Below, piece after piece: positions 56,571 to 64,000 of a stretch of DNA of 64,000 nucleotides (positions are counted from its first letter, which is position 1; every line of letters starts with the position of its first letter). The notes under the pieces were generated by a model. The model made no database searches. It saw nothing but the letters and a program-made list of their open reading frames with translations, and had not been told where the DNA came from. The position numbers were made by a program, and so were the translations under genes. Location: positions 248,001-312,000 of the forward strand of contig JAJFFT010000006.1 in NCBI GenBank assembly GCA_021776525.1. The letters are read 5' to 3'. The stretch comes from Robiginitomaculum sp. (GTDB taxonomy: Bacteria > Pseudomonadota > Alphaproteobacteria > Caulobacterales > Maricaulaceae).

Positions 56571-56945
56571 ACCCGCCAGCACAATCAGCGGAACAATCGC
56601 CAGACCGAACATATTGCGCGCAAATACATAGCGTTTCACCCACTGGTCCAGCGGCGCATCGCCGGTTTCTTCGATATGGGTAACCATTTTTACGGTGGCA
56701 CCTTCAACCCTAGTTTCATCTTCGCGAATCAAAGCCCCAAGCCCCGGTGCAATAATCCGACAGGCCAAAAAGAACACTGCGCTGAACACAAGACTGGCCG
56801 AGGCAAAAATAATCACCAGCGGCACCAGCTCTGGCTTGGCGATCTGCCCCCAATGCCATGCGGCCCCGACAAAGGTCAGCGCCCCTGCACCCAAGGCCAT
56901 AATCCAAGCCGTTTTCAGGCGATGAAAATTAATCTGCTTTTCCAA
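56553..56945 (-). CDS. small multi-pass membrane protein of unknown function
   Basis: A 130-residue protein with three hydrophobic segments (about residues 13-32, 40-68 and 110-129). I recognise no family. The middle hydrophilic part (about 75-105) holds TRVEGATVKMVTHIEET. The start ATG is at 56945. Its end overlaps the end of thiD by 18 bases. It stands alone on this strand. Confidence 0.7.
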   Translation of the reverse strand: MEKQINFHRLKTAWIMALGAGALTFVGAAWHWGQIAKPELVPLVIIFASASLVFSAVFFLACRIIAPGLGALIREDETRVEGATVKMVTHIEETGDAPLDQWVKRYVFARNMFGLAIVPLIVLAGLFLFA

Positions 56946-57101
56946 GACACGCTCCTTTAGCCACGCCCCACACCCAGATCACATTTGAACAAACCTATCA
57001 GGAACAGGTCCTGCAAACAAATCACTGCCCGCTTGATCGTTAGACTTAACCTGATAGCCTTCTGATTTGACGCAGCGCAACAAGCTTGCGCGGAGTATGG
57101 T

Positions 57102-57899
57102 ATGAAACTTCCTCTTTATCAGATTGACGCCTTTGCCGATGCGCCCTTTACCGGCAATCCAGCGGCTGTAGTGCCTTTGGATCACTGGTTGGACGACGCC
57201 ATTTTGCAAAACATCGCCATGGAAAATAATCTGGCTGAAACAGCCTTTATAATGCCAACCGATGATGCGGCGCATTGGGCGCTGCGGTGGTTTACGCCAA
57301 CCACAGAAGTGCCTTTGTGCGGTCATGCCACCCTGGCCAGTGCGGCCTGTATTTTGCGCCACATTCACCCGCATTTGGATAGCGTATCTTTTACGACGCA
57401 AAGCGGCAGATTAAGTGTGCAGCGCGACGGCGACGGATTTGCCTTGGACCTGCCCGCCGGCAAACCACAGCCATGGACAATGCCCCAAGAGGCCCAACAG
57501 GCCTTGGACGTACCGTTCATTGATTCAGGGATCAGTACCTATCCGTTTGTGGTCCTGGAGGACCAACAGGCGGTGTGCGCACTGGATATACAAAAAGCAC
57601 TGAAGGCCTCTTGGCTGGCCCATGCCAGTCATGAACTGGTTGTCTGTGCGCCAGGCGATGATGATCTGGATTTTGTGTTGCGGTTCTTTGCCCCCGGTGT
57701 GGGCGTTGATGAAGACCCGGTCACCGGATCAGCGATCACCTATATCACGCCCTATTGGGCTAAACGCCTGAACAAGCAACAGATGCACCTTTATCAGGCT
57801 TCGCCCAGAGGCGGGTTTGTCCGGGTGACATTAACGGGTGATCGCGTCTTTCTTGGGGGCAAAGCCCGCGATTATTTACGCGGTGAGATCACGCTATAA
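57102..57899 (+). CDS. PhzF family isomerase
   Basis: A 265-residue PhzF-type protein. The catalytic Glu46 lies in NNLAETAFI. The family motifs PLCGHATLASA (about residues 69-79) and GVDEDPVTGSA (near 203-213) are complete. PhzF proteins isomerise small molecules in the DAP-epimerase-like fold, but substrates of non-phenazine homologues are mostly unknown. Its stop overlaps by six bases with the end of the convergent aminotransferase gene. Confidence 0.92.
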   Translation: MKLPLYQIDAFADAPFTGNPAAVVPLDHWLDDAILQNIAMENNLAETAFIMPTDDAAHWALRWFTPTTEVPLCGHATLASAACILRHIHPHLDSVSFTTQSGRLSVQRDGDGFALDLPAGKPQPWTMPQEAQQALDVPFIDSGISTYPFVVLEDQQAVCALDIQKALKASWLAHASHELVVCAPGDDDLDFVLRFFAPGVGVDEDPVTGSAITYITPYWAKRLNKQQMHLYQASPRGGFVRVTLTGDRVFLGGKARDYLRGEITL

Positions 57900-59024
57900 A
57901 GCAGATTTCAGGGCCGCGCCAAACCGCTCAATATCGGCTTCATTCACCCAGACATGAGGGGTAATGCGCAGGCGATCGCCACGGCGTGAAACAAATACAT
58001 TTTGCGCCCGCAAAAGCTGTTGCAGGTCGTCCGGAGCATCGTCAGGCAAGCGCAAAGACAGGTAATGCGGGGCGCGTAATGGCTCGTCATCGCCGTGCAA
58101 ACCATAGTCCTTGGCGATATCTGCCAAATGTGCCGTATGCCGGCCAGCCGTTTTAGAAATATTTTCAACACCCCAGCTTAATATCTGGGTCAGCGCCGCC
58201 TCAGCAGCAGGAAGAAGTGCAAAATTACACCGCTCGCCCATGTCATAGCGCGTTGCACCAGCAGACATATCGTCATGATAATCGGTCAGGCCAGCAAAGT
58301 TTTCAGCCCGATCACGGCTTTGCCAGCATTGTTCCAACGGCAAGCCATGATGATGGCGCTCGGCCACATGTAAAAACCCGGTGCTGTATGGACCCAGCAG
58401 CCATTTATAATTCGCCACAATTGTAAAATCTGCGTCCACCGCCGCCGCATCGAAGGGCAATGCCCCCAGCGATTGAGTCAGATCCAGAACCAGCGCCGCG
58501 CCATGGGTACGCGCTTTTTGCCCCACTGCGACCAGGTCAATCACACCGCCATCAATCCAATGCACATGCGACAGCGCCACCACAGAGGTTTGCGGCCCAA
58601 TGGCATCCAGAACCACTTCGGTCCAGCTTTGCCCTTCATCGCGTGATACAGTGTTCAGCGCCGCATTATTGGCCCGCGCCTTTTCACGCCACGCATAAAC
58701 ATTGGAGGGAAATTGGCGATCCAGAACCAAAACCTCAGAACCTGCTGCAACATCAAGGTTTTTAGCGGCAACCGCCATGCCATAACTGACCGAGGGGATC
58801 AGAGCAAAATCCTGTGCCCGGCCATTCATCAACTGTGCCATCAAAGCACGCAGGCGGTTGGCGTCCCCGAAAAAATCATCCGTTGTCAGCTCCCACGGTC
58901 GGGCCTTGCGTGATAATCCGCCGCGCCCGGCGGCCAAGACCTGGCCCATCAAAGGCCCCATATAGGCGCAGTCCAGATAGGCAATATCGACAGGAATATC
59001 AAAAAGGTGACGTTGGCAGTCCAT
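57894..59024 (-). CDS. PLP-dependent class V aminotransferase family protein
   Basis: A 376-residue class V aminotransferase-like protein, related to cysteine desulfurases and kynureninases. The PLP-binding Lys207 lies in VANYKWLLGP, the cofactor-binding Asp181 in VLDLTQSLGA, and SHVHWIDGG precedes it. ATG 59024 is preferred over an upstream non-conserved extension. It lies 1 base downstream of the DMT transporter stop, so the two form an operon. The reaction is not predictable. An isopenicillin-N-epimerase-like activity is one possibility. Confidence 0.87.
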   Translation of the reverse strand: MDCQRHLFDIPVDIAYLDCAYMGPLMGQVLAAGRGGLSRKARPWELTTDDFFGDANRLRALMAQLMNGRAQDFALIPSVSYGMAVAAKNLDVAAGSEVLVLDRQFPSNVYAWREKARANNAALNTVSRDEGQSWTEVVLDAIGPQTSVVALSHVHWIDGGVIDLVAVGQKARTHGAALVLDLTQSLGALPFDAAAVDADFTIVANYKWLLGPYSTGFLHVAERHHHGLPLEQCWQSRDRAENFAGLTDYHDDMSAGATRYDMGERCNFALLPAAEAALTQILSWGVENISKTAGRHTAHLADIAKDYGLHGDDEPLRAPHYLSLRLPDDAPDDLQQLLRAQNVFVSRRGDRLRITPHVWVNEADIERFGAALKSAL

Positions 59025-59025
59025 A

Positions 59026-59952
59026 TCAAACACTTTTATTTTTTTGTCTGGCCAGCGCAAGACCGAACAGAATAACAGCAAATCCCAACCACACAGTCAG
59101 GCCCAGTTTTTCGCCAAAGGCAAGGCCCACAAGAACTGCAATAAGCGGCATAATATAGTTGGATAATGAGAGAAAACTGGGCCCGTTATCACGAATAATA
59201 ACCATCAGCACAATGCCGCCAAGCCCTGTTGAACCCAGCCCCAAAACCAGAAGCGACAACAATGCCTTGGTGCTTGGCATGGTCATATCCAGCGCAGCAT
59301 ACACGCCAAAAGGCGTGATCATCAGGGCCGCACAAACCAGCAAACCGGCGGCAGCAACCGAGGGTCGTGTGGCAGGTAAATTACGGGCAATAATCGCCTG
59401 TACCGCATAGAATATCGCACCCAGAATAACCGCCAATTGTGCCAAAGAGGCTGAGCCGCCAAGGTCGTGCAAAGCGTCAGGCCCCATAAGCAATGCCACT
59501 CCGGCAAGACCCAGCAGAAAGCCCGCAAACTTGCGCGTCGTCATGGCCTCGCCCGGGACAAACACATGGGCCAAAGCCGCCGTGGTCAACGGCATAATAG
59601 CCATCAAAATACCCACCAGCGCAGAATCGAGACTTTGCTGGCCCCAGGACACCAGCGCAAAAGGCGCGGTGGCCCCGGTGAAGCCCAGCACCATAAACCA
59701 GACCCAGCGCACATCCATGACAGGAAACAGCGGTGGCAGTTTTTGACCGCGTATCGCCATCCATATGAGCAAGGCAATAGCGCCAATCCATAGCCGCCCC
59801 ATGACCAGGGTCGTGGGCGGGATTTCCGTCACCGCGATCTTCAAAAGGATAAAGGCCGTCCCCCAAAGCACCGCAACGGCCAGCAACCGCGCCCAGTCCA
59901 ATAGACTGTGCTGGTCATGGGTTGGCGCAACGGGTGTTGTGGAATGTTCCAT
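59026..59952 (-). CDS. DMT superfamily (EamA) transporter
   Basis: A 308-residue membrane protein with ten transmembrane helices in two EamA halves (about residues 25-145 and 165-295). The first has AVLWGTAFILLKIAV and the second GAIFYAVQAIIARN. Such transporters export amino acids or metabolites. It is translated just before the aminotransferase gene, whose product or substrate it may transport. ATG 59952 is preferred over an upstream TTG. It is divergent from serC. Confidence 0.9.
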   Translation of the reverse strand: MEHSTTPVAPTHDQHSLLDWARLLAVAVLWGTAFILLKIAVTEIPPTTLVMGRLWIGAIALLIWMAIRGQKLPPLFPVMDVRWVWFMVLGFTGATAPFALVSWGQQSLDSALVGILMAIMPLTTAALAHVFVPGEAMTTRKFAGFLLGLAGVALLMGPDALHDLGGSASLAQLAVILGAIFYAVQAIIARNLPATRPSVAAAGLLVCAALMITPFGVYAALDMTMPSTKALLSLLVLGLGSTGLGGIVLMVIIRDNGPSFLSLSNYIMPLIAVLVGLAFGEKLGLTVWLGFAVILFGLALARQKNKSV

Positions 59953-60010
59953 AGACCCATGTCGGAGCAATTGGCGGTTCTGTCAAACATATTATTTTTC
60001 AGGAAATTAC

Positions 60011-60104
60011 ACGTGGCCGGTTGATCCCCCGGCTCCGACCCCTTATGTCCGCCGTGGGCCACGCTTCCCCAACGAAGCGCGCTCGTCTGTAAGGATGGGA
60101 GTAC
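60011..60104 (+). ncRNA. candidate serC leader RNA
   Basis: A structured 5' leader of serC. CGTGGCC (60012-60018) pairs with GGCCACG (60057-60063), and CGCTTC (60062-60067) with GAAGCG (60074-60079) forms a second stem. An alternative hairpin, GCCGG/CCGGC (60016-60033), competes with the first stem. Position and stems resemble the serC RNA motif described upstream of serC in Alphaproteobacteria, a presumed cis-regulator. The ribosome-binding AAGGATGGGAG lies at 60091-60101. I could not fold it computationally. Confidence 0.6.
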
Positions 60105-61277
60105 ATGATGACAGACTTATACCAGCCGGCTATGCGCCCGGCTGATCCACGATTTTCGTCCGGACCGTGCAAAAAGCACCCGGGCTGGACCTTTAATACA
60201 CTTTCCAATGCACTTTTGGGGCGTTCACACCGTTCGGCCCCTGGCAAGGCACGTCTGGCGCAAGCCATAGACGAAACCCGTGCCATTCTTGGTGTGCCCG
60301 ATGATTATTATATCGGCATTGTGCCTGCGTCGGACACCGGAGCCATGGAAATGGCCCTGTGGTCTTTACTGGGCGCACGCCCGGTGGACGTTCTGGCCTG
60401 GGAAAGTTTTGGCAAAGGCTGGGCCACCGACATTACCGCACAGCTCAAATTGGATGATGTGCGCCTGCTGGAAGCCCCTTACGGGGCATTACCGGACCTA
60501 GGTGCTGCGCGCCCTGATGCCGATGTTATTTTCACCTGGAATGGCACCACATCCGGCGTACGCGTGCCAAACGCTGACTGGATCAGTGACACCCGCAAAG
60601 GCCTGACCATTTGCGACGCGACCTCGGCCGCCTTCGCACAGGATCTGGACTGGCCCAAATTGGATGTCGTCACTTATTCCTGGCAAAAGGTGCTGGGCGG
60701 TGAAGCAGCCCATGGCATGTTGATCCTTTCACCGCGCGCGGTGCAACGTCTTGAAACCTATTCACCCCCTTGGCCCCTGCCCAAGATCTTTCGCCTCACC
60801 AAGGCCGGAAAATTGATCCAGGGCATCTTCAAGGGTGCCACCATCAACACCCCATCCATGATGGCTGTTGAGGATTATCTGGCGGCGCTAAAATGGGCTG
60901 CACGGCTGGGCGGCCTGCCTGCCCTGATCGCCCGTGCCGATACCAATTTGGGCATTGTTGCGGATTGGGTTGACGGCTCGGACTGGGCTGGCTTTCTGTG
61001 TACTGATCCAATGCTGCGCTCAAATACGGCTGTATGCCTAAAAATCACTGACCCTGCCATTTGCGCATTATCGACCGAAGAGCAAACGGCATTTTCCAAA
61101 ACACTGGCCGGGCACCTGGAACGCGAGGGCGTTGCCCTTGATATTGGTGCCTATCGCGATGCCCCAGCGGGCCTGCGGATCTGGTGCGGCGGTACAATCG
61201 ATGCCGACGACGTCATGGCCCTGATGCCATGGCTGGATTGGGCTTTTGCCAAAACCAAGGCTGATGCAGGCCTCTAG
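60105..61277 (+). CDS. serC: phosphoserine aminotransferase
   Basis: SerC converts 3-phosphohydroxypyruvate and glutamate to phosphoserine and 2-oxoglutarate, the second step of serine synthesis; it also serves pyridoxine synthesis. The 390-residue protein has PLP Lys195 in [11 protein letters not shown] and Asp171 in CDATSAAF. It begins with [12 protein letters not shown], typical of the alphaproteobacterial form (longer than the E. coli type). It is followed by serA after 38 bases, and is preceded by the structured leader. Confidence 0.96.
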   Translation: MMTDLYQPAMRPADPRFSSGPCKKHPGWTFNTLSNALLGRSHRSAPGKARLAQAIDETRAILGVPDDYYIGIVPASDTGAMEMALWSLLGARPVDVLAWESFGKGWATDITAQLKLDDVRLLEAPYGALPDLGAARPDADVIFTWNGTTSGVRVPNADWISDTRKGLTICDATSAAFAQDLDWPKLDVVTYSWQKVLGGEAAHGMLILSPRAVQRLETYSPPWPLPKIFRLTKAGKLIQGIFKGATINTPSMMAVEDYLAALKWAARLGGLPALIARADTNLGIVADWVDGSDWAGFLCTDPMLRSNTAVCLKITDPAICALSTEEQTAFSKTLAGHLEREGVALDIGAYRDAPAGLRIWCGGTIDADDVMALMPWLDWAFAKTKADAGL

Positions 61278-61315
61278 GCCGCTCTTTTCTTTATTTATTT
61301 TCTAAGGAGGGCGCG

Positions 61316-62890
61316 ATGCCCAAAGTTCTTATTGCAGATAAACTGTCTTCTTCCGCCGTTGATGTCTTTCGCGACAAAGGCATTGATGTAGATGTCCGTA
61401 CCGGCCTTGGCAAAGACGAGCTGATCGCCATTATTGGTGATTATGACGGCCTTGTTGTGCGTTCGGCCACCCGGCCTGATGCTGATATTATTGCCGCGGC
61501 CAAATCGCTGAAAGTTATTGGTCGGGCCGGGATCGGCACTGATAATATTGATAAAGCGGCGGCAACGGCCAAAGGTGTTGTGGTGATGAATACGCCGTTT
61601 GGCAATGCCATCACCACCGCCGAACATGCCATTGCCATGATGTTTGCCGCGGCCCGGCAAATCCCAGAAGCCAATGACTCAACCCAGGCTGGAAAATGGG
61701 AGAAGTCCCGTTTTGTCGGTACTGAACTTTATGGCAAAACACTTGGCCTGATTGGCTGTGGCAATATCGGCTCATTGGTGGCTGAACGCGCCCGTGCATT
61801 GCAAATGCATGTTGTAGCGTTTGACCCATTTTTGACCCCTGAACGGGCCGTCGAGCTGGGCGTTGAAAAAACCAACCTCGAAGAAGTCCTGAACCGCGCC
61901 CATGTCATTACCCTGCACACCCCATTGACCGACCAGACCCGTAATATTTTGTCAGCCAAAGCATTGAGCAGCACCCGTGAAGGGGTGATCATCATCAATT
62001 GCGCCCGGGGCGGCCTGATTGATGAAGAAGCACTGTTAGCCGGCTTAAAGTCCGGCCATATCCGGGCGGCGGCGCTCGACGTTTATGCCAGCGAACCAGC
62101 CCTTGATAATGCCTTGTTTGGCACGCCGGGTCTGGTAGCAACGCCGCATTTGGGGGCTTCGACCCGCGAGGCACAGGAAAATGTAGCTTTGCAGGTCGCC
62201 CACCAGATCAGCGATTATCTGCTGACCGGGGCTGTCACCAACGCGCTGAACATGCCGTCGGTCAGCGCCGAAGAGGCACCACGTCTCGCACCGTTTATTG
62301 ACCTGGCTGAAAAGCTGGGCTTGCTGGCCGGTCAATTGGTCACATCTGGCGTAAAACGTATCGAAGTGGCCTATCTTGGCGAAGTGGCGGGCCTGAACAT
62401 TAAGCCCCTAAGCTCTGCGGCGCTGGCCGGGGTGCTACGCCCAATGTTGGGCGATGTTAATCTGGTGTCGGCTCCGGCACTGGCGGCAGAGCGCGGCATT
62501 ATACTGGCCCAGACCAGCCAGGAACAATTGGGTGATTATGAATCGGTGATTTCCATAACTGTAGAAACCCAAAACACCAGACGCACTGTGGCAGGTTCGC
62601 TTTTTGCTGGTCAGCCCAGGGTCATTCAAACCAATGATGTAACTCTGGATGCACCGTTCAGCGCACATATGTTGTTTGTTGAAAACGAAGACAAGCCCGG
62701 ATTCATTGGCGAGTTAGGCAAGGCTCTGGCCGAGCGCGACATCAACATCGCCACCTTTAATCTGGGGCGCACCGGACAAGGCGGACAGGCCATTGCGATG
62801 ATTGGTATCGACCAACATATTGGCGCAAAAGAGCTGGCCGAAATACAAACGCTGCCTCATGTCTGTGCCGCCAGCGCACTGCAGTTTTAA
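61316..62890 (+). CDS. serA: D-3-phosphoglycerate dehydrogenase
   Basis: SerA oxidises 3-phosphoglycerate, the first committed step of serine synthesis. The 524-residue protein has the NAD motif GCGNIG (147-152), catalytic R231, E260 and H278 in the order INCARGG, ASEP and PHLGAST, an intervening ASB domain, and a C-terminal ACT domain (about 450-524) for allosteric serine control. A strong ribosome-binding site AAGGAGGGCG precedes ATG 61316. The operon with serC is standard. Confidence 0.96.
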   Translation: MPKVLIADKLSSSAVDVFRDKGIDVDVRTGLGKDELIAIIGDYDGLVVRSATRPDADIIAAAKSLKVIGRAGIGTDNIDKAAATAKGVVVMNTPFGNAITTAEHAIAMMFAAARQIPEANDSTQAGKWEKSRFVGTELYGKTLGLIGCGNIGSLVAERARALQMHVVAFDPFLTPERAVELGVEKTNLEEVLNRAHVITLHTPLTDQTRNILSAKALSSTREGVIIINCARGGLIDEEALLAGLKSGHIRAAALDVYASEPALDNALFGTPGLVATPHLGASTREAQENVALQVAHQISDYLLTGAVTNALNMPSVSAEEAPRLAPFIDLAEKLGLLAGQLVTSGVKRIEVAYLGEVAGLNIKPLSSAALAGVLRPMLGDVNLVSAPALAAERGIILAQTSQEQLGDYESVISITVETQNTRRTVAGSLFAGQPRVIQTNDVTLDAPFSAHMLFVENEDKPGFIGELGKALAERDINIATFNLGRTGQGGQAIAMIGIDQHIGAKELAEIQTLPHVCAASALQF

Positions 62891-62937
62891 GATCAACACT
62901 GGGTGGGCAAATCCGCACAGATGGCTTTTCACCAACG

Positions 62938-62959
62938 CGTGCACACATTAGAGTGCACG
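62938..62959 (+). promoter_or_regulatory. short inverted repeat upstream of PagL-like gene
   Basis: CGTGCAC (62938-62944) and GTGCACG (62953-62959) form a seven-base stem around an eight-base loop, between the serA stop and the start at 62993. It could be an operator or a small hairpin in the message. No T tract follows. Confidence 0.35.
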
Positions 62960-62992
62960 AATTGGGGATCTGGAACGAGGCGAGGGAACGTC

Positions 62993-63580
62993 ATGAGAAG
63001 GATGAGTAAACTCATTGCGCTTGGTGCAATACTGGGCGTGATGTCAGGTCATGCCGTGGCTGGTGAACTGGAAGAGGTTCGCCTGAATGTGCTGGTGCAC
63101 GATGTAAACCTGACTGGCAACGGGGCCGGTGGCAAGGAAAGCGGCACCGACATTCAGGGCGAGCTGGTTTTCTCATCTCCCGACTTTTTGTCCTGGGCCG
63201 GATCGCCGCGGCCATATCTGAATGGCTCACTGAATACATCTGGCGAGACAAATTTTGGCGGGGCCGGCCTGGCCTGGCAATATGATTTCACCTCGGCACT
63301 TTATGGCGAGTTTGATTTTGGGCTAGTGATCCACGATGGCATCGTCAACCTGCCTGCAAATCCGGCTGACCCGCGACGCATCCTGCTGGACCAGACCCGG
63401 GTCATTCTTGGCTCGCGTGTACTGTTTCGCCCTACTTTTGTACTGGGCCTGCATGTGAACGAGCAATGGGATGCGGCTTTTGTTTTTGAGCACCTTTCGC
63501 ATGGACAAATACTGGCCACAGGGCGTAATGAGGGCTTGGATAATTTAGGCATTCGCCTGTCTTATAAATTTGGCCGCTAG
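62993..63580 (+). CDS. PagL-like lipid A deacylase / acyloxyacyl hydrolase-like outer-membrane protein
   Basis: A 195-residue outer-membrane beta-barrel with a signal peptide ([20 protein letters not shown], cleavage after AVA). The C-terminal part [20 protein letters not shown] and then [11 protein letters not shown] fits the lipid A 3-O-deacylase (PagL-like) pattern, with the His-Ser pair in EHLSHG and a C-terminal aromatic-basic end. Alternating hydrophobic residues throughout are consistent with an eight-stranded barrel. It would remove a fatty acid from lipid A. ATG 62993 has GAGGG upstream. It lies between serA and purA. Confidence 0.75.
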   Translation: MRRMSKLIALGAILGVMSGHAVAGELEEVRLNVLVHDVNLTGNGAGGKESGTDIQGELVFSSPDFLSWAGSPRPYLNGSLNTSGETNFGGAGLAWQYDFTSALYGEFDFGLVIHDGIVNLPANPADPRRILLDQTRVILGSRVLFRPTFVLGLHVNEQWDAAFVFEHLSHGQILATGRNEGLDNLGIRLSYKFGR

Positions 63581-63609
63581 GGCCGCTCTTAACATACAGG
63601 ATTATCATT

Positions 63610-64000
63610 ATGGCCAACGTCGTCGTTGTCGGCTCGCAATGGGGCGACGAGGGTAAGGGTAAGATTGTTGATTGGCTCTCGACCCGAGCCGATGTGGTGG
63701 TCCGTTTTCAAGGCGGTCACAATGCCGGCCACACGCTGGTGGTTGATGGCGAAGTTTACAAGCTGAGCTTGTTGCCTTCTGGTATCGTGCGCCCCGAAAA
63801 ACTGTCGATGATTGGCAATGGCGTGGTGCTCGACCCCTGGGCCTTGCTTGGCGAGATTGAAAAGTTGTCCGGGCAAGGTGTAAAAATCGCACCGGAACGC
63901 CTGCGCATTGCCGAAAATATCGTGCTCATCCTGCCCTTGCATGGCGCGTTGGATGTGGCCCGCGAAGCCGCCGCTGGCAAAGCCAAAATCGGCACAACCA
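63610..64000 (+). CDS. purA: adenylosuccinate synthetase (5' part, runs off the window)
   Basis: PurA joins IMP and aspartate, using GTP, to form adenylosuccinate in AMP synthesis. The visible 130 codons begin [20 protein letters not shown], containing the GTP-binding P-loop GDEGKGK and catalytic D13, followed by GGHNAGHT (IMP binding, catalytic His). The gene continues beyond the right edge. It starts 29 bases after the PagL-like gene. The order serC-serA-(other)-purA is common in Alphaproteobacteria. Confidence 0.97.
   Translation, partial: MANVVVVGSQWGDEGKGKIVDWLSTRADVVVRFQGGHNAGHTLVVDGEVYKLSLLPSGIVRPEKLSMIGNGVVLDPWALLGEIEKLSGQGVKIAPERLRIAENIVLILPLHGALDVAREAAAGKAKIGTT

Overview
The window comes from an alphaproteobacterium, most likely a holdfast-forming member of the Caulobacterales/Maricaulales (Hyphomonadaceae-like); I cannot name a genus. 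The pointers are an intact hfaA-hfaB-hfaD holdfast anchor operon, a serC-serA-purA run with a structured leader before serC, an uninterrupted ruvCAB-ybgC run with tolQRAB-pal-cpoB-tilS-ftsH close behind, and the rpmH-rnpA-yidC-engB operon. GC content is moderately high by eye, with a few clearly AT-richer patches.

Layout. 1-7.0 kb: a leftward MoxR ATPase / DUF58 / DUF4159 operon (the last gene runs off the left edge), divergent from DUF1285-NUDIX-small membrane protein-CCA-adding enzyme. 7.0-8.5 kb: an AT-rich module with a dispersed hairpin repeat, a DUF4145 protein and a BrnT/BrnA toxin-antitoxin pair, bracketed by a 27-bp direct repeat. 8.5-11.9 kb: two secreted proteins (one of unknown family, one DUF4197), RNase HI and a PAS-like protein. 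12.0-16.4 kb: a glycine-rich secreted protein, a DUF1287 protein and hfaABD. 16.4-20.2 kb: rhomboid protease, CBS protein, dapD, HAD nucleotidase, DUF1036 protein. 20.3-23.4 kb: engB, yidC, rnpA, rpmH. 23.4-36.6 kb: a mixed region of TVP38 protein, histidine kinase, gamma-glutamyltransferase, PLP decarboxylase, P1 peptidase, tRNA-Arg, DUF2817 peptidase, hydrolase, TonB receptor, TetR regulator and M20 peptidase. Much of it looks like peptide and amino-acid scavenging. 36.8-42.5 kb: SEL1/SPOR protein, NAD-dependent epimerase, DUF4199 and LuxR-type membrane regulator, a large unknown secreted protein and an HTH protein. 42.7-56.6 kb: DNA repair (ruvCAB), cell-envelope division (Tol-Pal), tilS, ftsH, folP, thiD. 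56.5-64 kb: small membrane protein, PhzF protein, aminotransferase, DMT transporter, serC, serA, a PagL-like outer-membrane protein and the start of purA.

Most genes sit in tight operons with 4-base or similarly short start/stop overlaps. The most unusual structures are the direct-repeat-flanked BrnTA/DUF4145 module, a perfect 46-bp palindrome between the TetR gene and the TonB receptor gene, the two-gene LysR insertion between ybgC and tolQ, and several secreted proteins without a recognisable family. I found no CRISPR array, transposase, rRNA or prophage. No gene-free stretch is longer than about 300 bases; the largest gaps are described as separate entries.
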